A stretch of DNA of 64,000 nt from Devosia geojensis (GTDB lineage: Bacteria; Pseudomonadota; Alphaproteobacteria; Rhizobiales; Devosiaceae), in NCBI RefSeq assembly GCF_000969415.1, contig NZ_JZEX01000046.1:1-64000 (forward strand), given 5' to 3'. How positions within the stretch are numbered: the first letter of the stretch is position 1; every line of letters starts with the position of its first letter. Below the pieces are notes generated by a model that ran no database searches, was not told the origin of the DNA, and saw only the letters and a list, made by a program, of their open reading frames with translations. The translations under genes were made by a program, and so were the position numbers. This document shows positions 1 to 8,058 of this stretch, piece by piece.

Positions 1-133
1 GGGGGGAACCCACCACCGTTCGAATATCGCGGTTATCAATTCTCGATCCATTTGTCCCGTGTGGGGGAGGCTGGGAGGGGGAATGCAACGACGCAGAATT
101 CATACGCGATAGCCTTGAAGATCGATGTGAGCG
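1..133. other. Non-coding window edge downstream of ugpE
   Basis: No gene is supported here. The stretch follows the ugpE stop codon on the minus strand. If an ugpC ATPase gene completes the operon, as is usual for ugp operons, it would lie beyond the window start. A 14-nt string at 125-138 (ATGTGAGCGCTATT) recurs exactly at 4965-4978. Confidence 0.5.
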
Positions 134-1054
134 CTATTTGCCGGAATCGACAAGGCCTTTGGCAAACCAACGCTGCATGAGGAGGATGACCGCCGCAGGC
201 GGCAGCATGACGAAGAAGGCGCCGGCCATGGCGATGTTCCAGGCGGGCGCCGCATCGGCGACGGGCACCAGGTTCTTGAGGCCCAGCATCACTGTCGCCA
301 TCGACTTCTCGGTGGTGAAGAGCAAGGGCCAGAGATACTGGTTCCAGCCATAAAGGAAGAGGATGATCGAGAGCGCCGCGATATTGGAGCGCGAGAGCGG
401 CAGCAGCACGTCCCAGAAGAACTTGATCGGTCCCGCCCCGTCGATGCGCGCCGCCTCGCAGAGGTCGTCGGGAATGGTGAGGAAGAACTGCCGGAAGAGG
501 AACGTCGCCGAGGCCGAGGCGATGAGCGGCAGAATGAGCCCGCCATAGGTGTTGACGAGGTTCCACTGCAGCGCGGCCTCGAGCCGGTAGCCCGTGGTGC
601 TCTCGATGAAGCCGGAAAGGCCGATGGTGGCAAAGAACCAGCGCAGCGGCCCGCCGGCGTCCGCCACTGCCTCGTAGGTCGGGATGATGCGCACCTCGAC
701 CGGCAGCATCAGCGACACGAAGATCAGCCAGAACGCCGTCATCCGGAACGGGAAGCGGAAATAGGTGACGGCGAACGCGGCGATCAGCGAGACGATGATC
801 TTGCCGATGACGATCCCGGCCGTAACGAGGATCGAGTTGAAATAGAGCCGCGAGAAGTCCTCCGCGTTCCAGGCCGTCACCACGTTGTCGATGAAATGCG
901 GTCCCGGCAGCCAGGGGAAGGGGGTCTGCTGCACATCGGAGACGGTCAACGATCCGGCCACGAACGCGAAGTAAAGCGGCAGGCACACCATCGCCGCGCC
1001 GACGAACAGCACCACGTGGCAGAAGATGGAAAGGCCGAGATTGCGCTGGACCAT
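134..1054 (-). CDS. ugpE: Glycerol-3-phosphate-type ABC transporter permease UgpE
   Basis: This is an inner-membrane permease of the carbohydrate CUT1 ABC family, 306 residues, the usual length. It has several hydrophobic segments and the cytoplasmic EAA-type loop near residues 205-225 (EAARIDGAGPIKFFWDVLLP) that contacts the ATPase. It is the last gene of a minus-strand set after ugpB and ugpA, which supports the name. The ATG at 1054 has a GGAT-type ribosome site just upstream. A longer overlapping frame (36-1178) has arginine-rich, non-membrane content and is not a gene. The permease imports the ligand delivered by UgpB; the exact substrate (glycerol-3-phosphate or a glycerophosphodiester) is inferred from family membership only. 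Confidence 0.9.
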   Translation of the reverse strand: MVQRNLGLSIFCHVVLFVGAAMVCLPLYFAFVAGSLTVSDVQQTPFPWLPGPHFIDNVVTAWNAEDFSRLYFNSILVTAGIVIGKIIVSLIAAFAVTYFRFPFRMTAFWLIFVSLMLPVEVRIIPTYEAVADAGGPLRWFFATIGLSGFIESTTGYRLEAALQWNLVNTYGGLILPLIASASATFLFRQFFLTIPDDLCEAARIDGAGPIKFFWDVLLPLSRSNIAALSIILFLYGWNQYLWPLLFTTEKSMATVMLGLKNLVPVADAAPAWNIAMAGAFFVMLPPAAVILLMQRWFAKGLVDSGK

Positions 1055-1100
1055 CGTTTAGATCCTGTCGGTTTGCAGGGCAGGTCGCCTTGCCGGGCCC

Positions 1101-1230
1101 CACACCTCTCCCTTGGGGGAGAGGTCGGACCGGAGCGAAGCGGAGGGCCGGGTGAGGGGGCCTTTCCACACGCCACAACGCCCCCTCACCCGCCGCTTCG
1201 CGTCGACCTCTCCCCCAAAGGGAGAGGTGA
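1101..1230. repeat. GC-rich palindromic intergenic repeat, family 1, copy 1
   Basis: Two oppositely oriented half units, each pairing CACCTCTCCC with GGGAGAGGT and ending in a CCGGGTGAGGGGG-type block, fill the ugpA-ugpE spacer. Copies of the same family lie near 9.5, 13.0, 27.7 and 51.1 kb in this window. Confidence 0.9.
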
Positions 1231-1260
1231 ATGGGCCGCCGATTTCAACAAACCACATGC

Positions 1261-2226
1261 CTACACCTGGTAGTTGACCTTGCGCTCGACGGCGCGGAAC
1301 TGGAGGATGGTGAAGACGATGGCGATCGCCATCAGGATCACCGATTGGGCTGCCGACGAGCCGAGGTCGAGGAGGACGAAGCCGTCCTGGTAGACCTTGT
1401 AGACCAGCGTGTTGGTGGCCCCGCCCGGTCCCCCCGCCGTCACCGCGTCGATGATGCCGAAGGTGTCGAAGAGGCCGTAGGTGAAGTTCATGATGACGAG
1501 GTAGAAGACCGTCGGCATGATGATGGGAACCGACACGGTGAAGAACCGGCGCACAGGCCCGGCCCCATCGAGGGCCGCCGCCTCGATCAGCGATTGCGGC
1601 ACGGCCAGCAGCGCGGCGACGAGGAAGATGTAGTCGTAGCAGACGTGCTTCCAGACGGCCGCGACCGTGATCAGGACCTGCGCATCGAACGGGCGCCGGT
1701 TCGGGTCCCACGGGATGCCCAGCGAATGCAGGAACTGCGCCATCGGCCCGACGGCCGGGTTGAAGAGAAAGGCCCAGAGCACGCCCGAGATCACCGGCGC
1801 GATGGCGTAGGGCAGAAGGATCACGCTCTTGTAGACGAAGCGCCCGCGGATCACCTGGTCGGTGGCGAAGGCGAGGAGCCCGGCGATGCCGAGCGTCGCC
1901 ACGTTCTGGATGATGGTGAACCAGAAGGTGAACACCGCGCTGGCGCGGTAGGAGTCGCTGGCAAGGAGGCGGGTGAAGTTCTCGAGCCCGACGAAGAGGG
2001 TGGTGCCGCCGAACGGGTCGACCTGGACGAAGGCGAGGGAGAGCGCCTTCCAGGAGGGGATGAAAAAGAAGAACAGCAGGATGAGGAGCTGCGGCGCCAG
2101 CAGCCAGGCGGCGATGCCCCCCTTGCGGAAATGCGCCGCCTTGAGGCCGCTCTCGCTCGCCATGGGCACGAGCCGCTGGGCGAAGCGGGAGAAGGGACGC
2201 GCGGGCGCGTCCCTCCGGCCGGTCAT
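1261..2226 (-). CDS. ugpA: Glycerol-3-phosphate-type ABC transporter permease UgpA
   Basis: This is the MalF/UgpA-like partner permease, 321 residues from the preferred start. It has an N-terminal transmembrane segment (LLAPQLLILLFFFFIPSW), a binding-protein-dependent transport domain and the EAA loop (LIEAAALDGAGPVRRFFTVSVP). The ATG at 2226 is chosen because it begins 4 bases after the ugpB stop, giving translational coupling; a second in-frame ATG at 2163 is possible. A family-1 repeat separates it from ugpE, so ugpE may be expressed less than the first two genes. With UgpE it would form the heterodimeric membrane channel. Confidence 0.88.
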   Translation of the reverse strand: MTGRRDAPARPFSRFAQRLVPMASESGLKAAHFRKGGIAAWLLAPQLLILLFFFFIPSWKALSLAFVQVDPFGGTTLFVGLENFTRLLASDSYRASAVFTFWFTIIQNVATLGIAGLLAFATDQVIRGRFVYKSVILLPYAIAPVISGVLWAFLFNPAVGPMAQFLHSLGIPWDPNRRPFDAQVLITVAAVWKHVCYDYIFLVAALLAVPQSLIEAAALDGAGPVRRFFTVSVPIIMPTVFYLVIMNFTYGLFDTFGIIDAVTAGGPGGATNTLVYKVYQDGFVLLDLGSSAAQSVILMAIAIVFTILQFRAVERKVNYQV

Positions 2227-2230
2227 GGGC

Positions 2231-3586
2231 TCACTTGCCAGCATGAAGCGTCTCGTACTGGCGCAGGATCTGGTTGCCGCGCTCGACCGAGGCATCGAGC
2301 GCCTGCTGCACCGTCTTCTGCCCGGTCCAGACCGATTGCAGTTCCTCGTTCATGACCGCAAAGGTCTGGTCGCTGTTGCCGAAGCGGAAGCCGCGCGAGT
2401 TCTCGGTCGGCTCCCCGCGGGTCAGTTGCAGGATGGCGATCTCGCGGGTCGGGTGCTCTTCGAAGAACCCTTCCGACAGCATCAGCTCGTAGGCGGCGTT
2501 GGTCACCGGCACATAGCCGGTCTCGCCGCTCCACCAGGCCTGAGTCTGCGGCTTGGCGATGAAGTCGAGGAAGGCGGCGGCGCCGGCCTGCTCCTCGTCC
2601 GACTTGCCCTGCAGCACCCAGAGGGCGGCCCCGCCGATATTGCTGTTCAAGGGCTCGGCCGTGCCCTCTTCATGGGGCATGAAGGTCGCGCTCCAGTCGA
2701 ACTCGGCGCCCGATTCCACCGCCGCGTGCGTCGCGGTCGAGGCGATATAGGTCGAGCAGTCGCCCGAGGTGAAGAGCTGGGTGGGGCTGAGTCCCTGGCC
2801 GGCGATCTGCAGCACATCGTCATCGATCCACTTCTTCATGCGCTCGACCTGGCCGACGACCTGCGTGGTGTTGAAGATGTACTGCGTGTCGAGCCCGCCA
2901 TAGCCGTTGGCGCTGGTGGCGTAAGGGTAGTCGTTGATGGCCGAGTACCCTTCGATCATGCTCCAGATGAAGTCGCCGGCAAGCGCCATCGAGCAGTCGG
3001 AGACGCCCTGTTCCTTGATGGCGTAGAGCTGTTCGTCGAGCTTCTGCCAGGTCTGCGCGGGACCATCGAACCCGGCCGCGCGGAAGTGGTCGGCGTTGTA
3101 CCAGAGGATGGCGGTCGAGGAGTTGAAGGGCAGCGCCGCGGGCGTTTCGTCGACGATGTAGAAGTCGGCGACGGGGGTGACGAAATCGTCCCAATCGATC
3201 TCGTAGCCCTGCGCCTCCATCAACTCGCCGACCGGAACCACGGCGCCGGAATAGAGCATGGTGAGGAAGCTGCGCTCGGTCGCCTGCACCAGCGTCGGGT
3301 GCTGGCCGACGCGGTAGGCCGCGATCATGGCGGCGAACGTTTCGGCATAGCTGCCCTTGTTGATGCCGACGACCTCGTACTCATCCTGCGAGGCGTTGAA
3401 ATCGGCGATGAGCTGGTCGACGATCTCGCCCAGCCGCCCGCTCATGGCGTGCCACCATTCGACGCGCACCTTCTCCTGCGCCATGGCGGCGTTGCTCGTC
3501 AGCCCCATGGCGCCGGCGAGCAAGGCCGCGGCGGTTTTACGGAAATAGAGACCCATTTGCCTGTCCTTCAGATCGAGCCTGAACAT
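2231..3586 (-). CDS. ugpB: Glycerol-3-phosphate-type periplasmic binding protein UgpB
   Basis: This is a periplasmic solute-binding protein of 451 residues. Recognisable UgpB landmarks include WWHAMSGRLGE near the mature N-terminus, FNSSTAILWYN, GDCSTYIAS, GGAALWVLQGK and the C-terminal ELQSVWTGQKTVQQALD, which line up with the E. coli protein as remembered. A signal peptide ends near AMAQEKV. The start at 3586 is set by a perfect AGGAGG on the minus strand (3594-3599), 7 bases upstream; the frame stays open further upstream without a comparable site. It is the first gene of ugpBAE and captures ligand in the periplasm. It diverges from the SorC-type regulator, the likely controller. Confidence 0.92.
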   Translation of the reverse strand: MFRLDLKDRQMGLYFRKTAAALLAGAMGLTSNAAMAQEKVRVEWWHAMSGRLGEIVDQLIADFNASQDEYEVVGINKGSYAETFAAMIAAYRVGQHPTLVQATERSFLTMLYSGAVVPVGELMEAQGYEIDWDDFVTPVADFYIVDETPAALPFNSSTAILWYNADHFRAAGFDGPAQTWQKLDEQLYAIKEQGVSDCSMALAGDFIWSMIEGYSAINDYPYATSANGYGGLDTQYIFNTTQVVGQVERMKKWIDDDVLQIAGQGLSPTQLFTSGDCSTYIASTATHAAVESGAEFDWSATFMPHEEGTAEPLNSNIGGAALWVLQGKSDEEQAGAAAFLDFIAKPQTQAWWSGETGYVPVTNAAYELMLSEGFFEEHPTREIAILQLTRGEPTENSRGFRFGNSDQTFAVMNEELQSVWTGQKTVQQALDASVERGNQILRQYETLHAGK

Positions 3587-3593
3587 TGCGGAA

Positions 3594-3599
3594 CCTCCT
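3594..3599 (-). promoter_or_regulatory. Ribosome binding site deciding the ugpB start
   Basis: AGGAGG on the minus strand lies 7 bases before the ATG at 3586. It rules out the longer upstream start near 3661, which lacks any such site. Confidence 0.8.
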
Positions 3600-3675
3600 G
3601 CAGCAGCGTTTTCTGGCGTTTGCGCGGTCATCCCACTCGGGGGACGGCACCAACCGTGCATCGGGTTGTCGGGTG

Positions 3676-3722
3676 GTCTATGTTACATTTGTTACACGGA
3701 CGTGACATATGTGAAAAGAGTG
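3676..3722. promoter_or_regulatory. Candidate operator between ugpB and the SorC-type regulator
   Basis: In this divergent intergenic region TGTTACA occurs twice in direct repeat (3681-3687 and 3690-3696), followed by GTGACATATGTGA. This AT-rich patch stands out from the GC-rich surroundings and is the best candidate for SorC-family binding. The position between divergent genes supports joint control, but the contact bases are a guess. Confidence 0.4.
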
Positions 3723-3742
3723 AATGACGCGGGGTTGATTCC

Positions 3743-4681
3743 ATGGACCAGGCCGACATCGTCGCGCGCGCCGCGTGGCTCTATCATGTGGAGGGGCTGA
3801 CCCAGGCCGAGATCGCCGAGCGGCTGGGCCTCACCCGCCGGCGCGTCAACGAGATGCTGGCGAGCGCCCTCAAGGACGGGCTGGTCTCCGTGTCCTTCAA
3901 CACCGGGCTTGCCGACTGCATGGCGCTGGAGGCGCAACTGCGTGAGGCGTTCGGGCTCGAGGACGCGGTGGTGGCGCCGACCCCGGCGGACCCGGAGCAG
4001 TTGCACTCCGTGCTCGGACGTGTGGCCGCGGGCTATCTCGGCCGCACGATCAACAAGGTGAAGCCGCGTTCGCTGGGTGTCGGCTGGGGGGCGACGCTCA
4101 AGGAAACAGTGCACTTCATGGCGCCCATGCATGTCCCCGGTCTCGAGGTGCACTCGATGATGGGTGGGCTCACCCAAGGCTCGGAGATCAACACCTTCGA
4201 GATCGTGCGCGGGTTTGCGCAGGTGCTCGGCGCCCGCTGCAGCTATCTCGTCGCGCCGATCTATGCCGAAAGCGCCGAATCGCGCGACGCGATCATCTCG
4301 CAGACCGTCTTCCGCCGCACCTTCGCGGCCATCAGCGAGGTCGACATCGCGTTCCTCAGCGTCGGCGACGTCTCCGACCGCTCGCTGCAGGTGCGCTACG
4401 GGCTGCCGGAAGGCGTCAAGGCCGCGGACCTGAAACGCGCGGGCGCCGTCGGCGACATCATCGGGCGATACCTCGATGCGAATGGCGAGCCTGTCGCCCA
4501 CGACATCAACGCCCAGGTGCTGGCGCCCGAGCTCGACCAGTTCCGCCGCATTCCCTGCCGCATCGTCGCCTCGGGCGGCGCCCACAAGCGCGAGATCGTC
4601 AAGGCGGTGGTCAAGTCCGGCCTCGCCACCGCCCTCGTCACCGACGAGGAGACGGCGCGCACGATGCTGGCTGGCCGCTGA
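3743..4681 (+). CDS. SorC/DeoR-family sugar-responsive transcriptional regulator
   Basis: This 312-residue protein has the SorC layout. An N-terminal helix-turn-helix (residues about 10-45, with EGLTQAEIAERLGLTRRRVNEML) precedes a C-terminal effector domain from about residue 55 that resembles NagB/phosphosugar isomerases (LGVGWGATLKE; HSMMGGLTQGSEINTFEIV). Members bind a sugar or sugar-phosphate and act as tetrameric activators or repressors. It diverges from ugpBAE across about 150 bp, so control of that transporter is likely; an effector such as a glycerol derivative is inference. Confidence 0.88.
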   Translation: MDQADIVARAAWLYHVEGLTQAEIAERLGLTRRRVNEMLASALKDGLVSVSFNTGLADCMALEAQLREAFGLEDAVVAPTPADPEQLHSVLGRVAAGYLGRTINKVKPRSLGVGWGATLKETVHFMAPMHVPGLEVHSMMGGLTQGSEINTFEIVRGFAQVLGARCSYLVAPIYAESAESRDAIISQTVFRRTFAAISEVDIAFLSVGDVSDRSLQVRYGLPEGVKAADLKRAGAVGDIIGRYLDANGEPVAHDINAQVLAPELDQFRRIPCRIVASGGAHKREIVKAVVKSGLATALVTDEETARTMLAGR

Positions 4682-4710
4682 TGCGGCTTTGCGGCATTGG
4701 CGGCTCGGGC

Positions 4711-4880
4711 ACCCTTCCCCTCTCCCCTTGAGGGAGAGGGACAGATTTTCCGCGTTCAGCGGAAAATCAGGGTGAGGGGTCTGCGATGTTGCAACTCACA
4801 CCGGCCTTGTGAGTGTCGCATCATCGCTGACCCCTCATCGGCCCCTTCGGGGCACCTTCTCCCTCAAGGGGAGAAGGGGA
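4711..4880. repeat. Palindromic intergenic repeat, family 1b
   Basis: Opposed blocks of the type CTCCCCTTGAGGGAGAGGG and CCTTCTCCCTCAAGGGGAGAAGGG flank the sequence TTTTCCGCGTTCAGCGGAAAA. The same layout appears at 16318-16480, so this is a distinct subfamily with an internal AT-containing hairpin. Confidence 0.85.
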
Positions 4881-4964
4881 CGGGGTCACATGCGATTACC
4901 TGCCACCACCATCAAGGCCCCAGGAAGGGGAGAACTTCACGCCCGTCCCGCGCCATATCGTAAA

Positions 4965-4978
4965 ATGTGAGCGCTATT
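4965..4978. promoter_or_regulatory. ATGTGAGCGCTATT element, second copy
   Basis: This string contains the AGCGCT palindrome and matches 125-138 exactly over 14 nt. It lies about 35 bp before the putative -35 of the LacI gene. LacI-family operators often have a central CG and TGTGAGCG-like arms, so an operator role is possible but unproven. Confidence 0.3.
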
Positions 4979-5010
4979 CGAACGCGAGTTTAACACCCCA
5001 ACACCCCATC

Positions 5011-5043
5011 TTGACACGCTCCTGAATGCTGGTAACGTTCCCA
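5011..5043 (+). promoter_or_regulatory. Promoter with overlapping LacI-type operator before the regulator gene
   Basis: TTGACA at 5011-5016 is followed after 16 bp by TAACGT (5033-5038). This overlaps TGGTAACGTTCCCA (5030-5043), which matches the perfect palindrome TGGGAACGTTCCCA at 6191-6204 at 13 of 14 positions. The central CG is typical of LacI-family operators. Autoregulation by the adjacent LacI protein is the simplest reading. Confidence 0.6.
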
Positions 5044-5088
5044 CACCTGACGGTGTCTCGCAGAAGCATCGCGGTACGGGATGAGGAT

Positions 5089-6144
5089 ATGAGCAAGCGC
5101 GGCGGCCGCCGGCCCACCATCATCGATGTCGCAGCCAGGGCCGGTGTTTCCAAGAGCACCGCTGCGCGCGCGCTCGCCGGCGCCCCCAACATCAATGCCG
5201 AAACGCGTGAGCGGGTGCTGAAGGCCGCGCGGCTCGCCGGCTACGAGCGCAACCACCTTGCCGTCGGCATGCGCTCGGGCCGCAGCGGTCTCCTCGGCCT
5301 CGTCATCCCCGACATCGCCAACCCGTTCTGGGCCGACGTCGCCCGCGGCGCGCAGGATCGGGCGGCGCAGAACGACGTCTCGCTCCTCGTCTTCTCGTCC
5401 GACTGGGATGCGGCCAAGGAAGCCGCGCACCTGAGTGCGCTCCGCCGTGCCCGGGTCGACGGCGCCATCATCAATCCCGTCTCCGACAGCTTCGACGATC
5501 TCGATCGTTTCGGCCTGCCCTTCGTCCTCATCGGCTCGAGCGCCGAGCGCTTCCCCGATACCTCGAGTGTCGGCTCCGACATCGCCCAGGCCGTGCGGCT
5601 GGGGCTCGACCACCTGGCCGAAAAGGGGCATGTCGCGCCCAACCTCATCCTCGGGCCCAAGTCGCGCCTGGCGCGCGCCCGCTTCCTGCGCTCGGTGCAC
5701 CAGCATTGCGTCGAGCGCGACATCGATCCGGCGATCCTCGTCATGGAGGACGGCGAATATACCGTCGAGGGCGGGCGGCTCGCCATGCAGCGGCTACTGA
5801 AGCGCCCGCATGTCGGGCACCTCGCCGTCTTTGCCGCCAACGACATGATGGCCATCGGCGCCATGATGGCCGCGCGCGAGGCGGGGCTTTCGTGTCCAGA
5901 AGATGTGTCGATCCTCGGCTTCGACGGCATTCCGGCCGGCGCCTTCACCACGCCCGGCCTCACCACCATCGCCAAGCCCGGCCGCGAGATGGGCATCCGC
6001 GCCGTCGAAGGGCTTTTCGACGAAATCGAAGGACGGCCGGAACACGGCCGCATTCATCTGCCGTGCCGACTGGTCGAGCGCGCCTCGCTCGCCGACCTCT
6101 CGGTCGGGACGCCCCAGCGCAAAGCGGGGGCAGGGAGAATCTGA
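5089..6144 (+). CDS. LacI-family transcriptional regulator of the glycoside operon
   Basis: This is a 351-residue LacI/GalR protein. The helix-turn-helix spans about residues 8-30 (TIIDVAARAGVSKSTAARALA), followed by the hinge helix region and a periplasmic-binding-protein-like effector domain (GLVIPDIANPFWADVARGAQ; GFDGIPAGAFTTPGLTTI). The start at 5089 puts the recognition helix at the usual distance; the frame is open upstream but lacks family sequence. Two bases separate its stop from the first permease gene, so it is transcribed with the operon it probably represses. The effector is presumably the transported sugar. Confidence 0.92.
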   Translation: MSKRGGRRPTIIDVAARAGVSKSTAARALAGAPNINAETRERVLKAARLAGYERNHLAVGMRSGRSGLLGLVIPDIANPFWADVARGAQDRAAQNDVSLLVFSSDWDAAKEAAHLSALRRARVDGAIINPVSDSFDDLDRFGLPFVLIGSSAERFPDTSSVGSDIAQAVRLGLDHLAEKGHVAPNLILGPKSRLARARFLRSVHQHCVERDIDPAILVMEDGEYTVEGGRLAMQRLLKRPHVGHLAVFAANDMMAIGAMMAAREAGLSCPEDVSILGFDGIPAGAFTTPGLTTIAKPGREMGIRAVEGLFDEIEGRPEHGRIHLPCRLVERASLADLSVGTPQRKAGAGRI

Positions 6145-6146
6145 CT

Positions 6147-7112
6147 ATGGCGGCTGGCGAAGAACAGCGGCTCGATACCGCATCCATCATTGGGAACGTT
6201 CCCACTGAATCCCGCCGCGCCGCCTTCCTCCGCGGCGCGCAGCGCTGGTGGCCCTACTACCTGATGATGGCCCCCGGCATCGTCTTCTTCGTCGTCTTCC
6301 ATTATCTGCCGATCTGGGAAGCCAAGATCGCCTTCGAGCAGGTGCGCATCATTCCGCCCAACATCTGGGTGGGCTGGCAGCACTTCCAGACGCTCTTCGC
6401 CTCGCCCGTGTTCTGGCAAGTGCTGGCCAATACGCTGATCATCTCGGCGATGAAAATGGCCTTCGTCTTCCCGGTGCCGATCCTCGTGGCACTCTTCCTC
6501 AACGAGATCCGCTCGGGTCCGCTGCGCAAGTTCATCCAATCGGCGATCTACCTGCCGCACTTCCTCTCCTGGGTGGTGATCGCCGGCATCTTCATCGCCG
6601 CGCTCTCGCCCTCGGGCGGCGTCGTCAACCAGATCGCCGGCCTCTTCGGGCTCGAGCCGCGCTCCTACATGACCGACACCGGCGCCATCCGCTGGGTGCT
6701 GGTCTATTCCGAGATGTGGCGCTCGGCCGGCTGGGACAGCCTCCTCTACCTCGCCGCCATCATCGCCATCGACCAGCAGCTTTATGACGCGGCCGAGATG
6801 GACGGGGCCAACCGCTGGCAGAAGATCTGGTACGTGACCATCCCCGGCATCGTGCCGACGATCGCCACCCTCTTCATCCTCAACGCCGGCATGTTCCTCT
6901 CGGCCGACCTCAACCAGGTCATCAACATGTCGAACGACGTGGTGCGCGGCACGATCGACATCGTCGACACCTATGTCTACCGCATCGGCCTGCAGACCGG
7001 CGAATACTCGCTGGCGACCGCCGCCGGCCTCTTCAAGGCCGTGCTCGGCATGCTGCTCATCATCGTCGCCCACAATGTGTCCAAGCGCCTGACCGGCAAG
7101 GGGGTGTGGTGA
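6147..7112 (+). CDS. Sugar ABC transporter permease, LplB-like
   Basis: This is a 321-residue inner-membrane permease of the polysaccharide or complex-sugar ABC class (LplB/YteP-like). Its N-terminal hydrophobic segment YYLMMAPGIVFFVVFHYLPIWEAKIAFE and the EAA loop YDAAEMDGANRWQKIWYVTIPG are characteristic. The start at 6147 directly follows the LacI stop; a frame extending to 5706 runs through lacI and is an artefact. A perfect operator-like palindrome lies inside codons about 15-19 (6191-6204). The last codons overlap the next permease. It pairs with the following permease to import an unidentified oligosaccharide or glycoside. Confidence 0.9.
   Translation: MAAGEEQRLDTASIIGNVPTESRRAAFLRGAQRWWPYYLMMAPGIVFFVVFHYLPIWEAKIAFEQVRIIPPNIWVGWQHFQTLFASPVFWQVLANTLIISAMKMAFVFPVPILVALFLNEIRSGPLRKFIQSAIYLPHFLSWVVIAGIFIAALSPSGGVVNQIAGLFGLEPRSYMTDTGAIRWVLVYSEMWRSAGWDSLLYLAAIIAIDQQLYDAAEMDGANRWQKIWYVTIPGIVPTIATLFILNAGMFLSADLNQVINMSNDVVRGTIDIVDTYVYRIGLQTGEYSLATAAGLFKAVLGMLLIIVAHNVSKRLTGKGVW
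6191..6204. promoter_or_regulatory. Perfect 14-bp LacI-type palindrome inside the permease gene
   Basis: TGGGAACGTTCCCA is fully self-complementary, has a central CG, and matches the promoter-proximal element at 5030-5043 at 13 of 14 positions. It lies 45 bp inside the first permease gene, about 1.16 kb from the promoter copy. It could serve as an auxiliary operator or roadblock for the adjacent LacI protein. Confidence 0.55.
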
Positions 7113-8014
7113 TGGCCAGCCGCAACGACCGCCGCACGCCGCTCGAGCGGATCGAATACGCCATCATCGTCTCGACGATGCTGCTGATGGTGGTGGTGAC
7201 CGTCCAGCCGATCCTCAACCTCGCCGCCATCTCGCTTTCCGATCCCGGCCGCGTGCCGGGCATGAGCGGGCTCGCCATCTGGCCGGAGGGGTTCTCGCTC
7301 GACGTCTGGACGTTGCTCCTCAACCACCCGAACGTGCGCCAGGGCGTGATGAACTCCCTCCTCATCACCGGCGTCGGCACGCTGATCAACGTCACCTTCA
7401 CGGCGCTGATGGCCTGGGGCCTGTCGCGTCCGGGCCTGCCGGGGCGGCGCTTCCTCTTCGTGATGGTGCTTATCACCATCGTCTTCGAGCCCGGCATCAT
7501 CCCGGATTATTTCATCAACAAACGCCTCGGCCTCTTGGATACCTACTGGTCGGTGATCCTCTACAAGGCCGTCAACGCCTGGTACCTCATTATCCTCATC
7601 CGCTTCTTCGAGGAAATCCCCAACGAGCTCCTCGAAGCCGGGGAGCTCGACGGGGCCAACGCCTTCCAGATCTTCTGGCACGTGGTGCTGCCGCTCGCCC
7701 GGCCGGCGCTGGCGACGATCACCCTCTTCTACCTCGTCTTCCACTGGAACGAGTTCTTCCGGGCAATGATCTACCTCACCGACCAGAGCAAATGGCCGCT
7801 GCAGGTGGTGCTGCGCCAGTTCGTCATCGGCGGCGACAAGCTCTCGATGGTGGGCGTGCAGGCGATGAGCAATTTCACCGGCGCCAGCCAGATTTCGATA
7901 CGGGCGCTCAACGCCGGGATGATCATCCTGACCATCCTACCGATCCTCATCATCTATCCCCTCATCCTCAAGTTCTTCACCAAGGGCACTATGTCCGGGG
8001 CCCTCAAGGGATGA
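7112..8014 (+). CDS. Sugar ABC transporter permease, LplC-like
   Basis: This is a 300-residue partner permease of the CUT1 family with about six hydrophobic segments and the loop LLEAGELDGANAFQIFWHVVLPL near the C-terminal third. The ATG at 7112 overlaps the upstream stop as TGATG; two in-frame GTG codons just before it are less likely. It ends with KFFTKGTMSGALKG, typical of LplC/YtcP-like proteins, a class often tied to plant or microbial polysaccharide fragments. Its binding protein follows after 44 bp. Confidence 0.9.
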   Translation: MASRNDRRTPLERIEYAIIVSTMLLMVVVTVQPILNLAAISLSDPGRVPGMSGLAIWPEGFSLDVWTLLLNHPNVRQGVMNSLLITGVGTLINVTFTALMAWGLSRPGLPGRRFLFVMVLITIVFEPGIIPDYFINKRLGLLDTYWSVILYKAVNAWYLIILIRFFEEIPNELLEAGELDGANAFQIFWHVVLPLARPALATITLFYLVFHWNEFFRAMIYLTDQSKWPLQVVLRQFVIGGDKLSMVGVQAMSNFTGASQISIRALNAGMIILTILPILIIYPLILKFFTKGTMSGALKG

Positions 8015-8058
8015 CGAGAAAGCCCCAACAACGAGCACAAATCACGGAGGAGACAACA

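Larger units (their letters stand above)
4682..5088. other. 407-bp intergenic region: repeat plus LacI-regulated promoter
   Basis: No gene is supported. The left part (4711-4880) is a repeat copy; the right part holds AT-richer promoter DNA with a TTGACA box and an operator-like palindrome listed separately. Confidence 0.7.

Noticed and set aside
36-1178. Long minus-strand open frame covering ugpE
   Set aside because: Its translation is arginine/histidine-rich with no membrane segments, while the overlapping frame 134-1054 is a clear permease.
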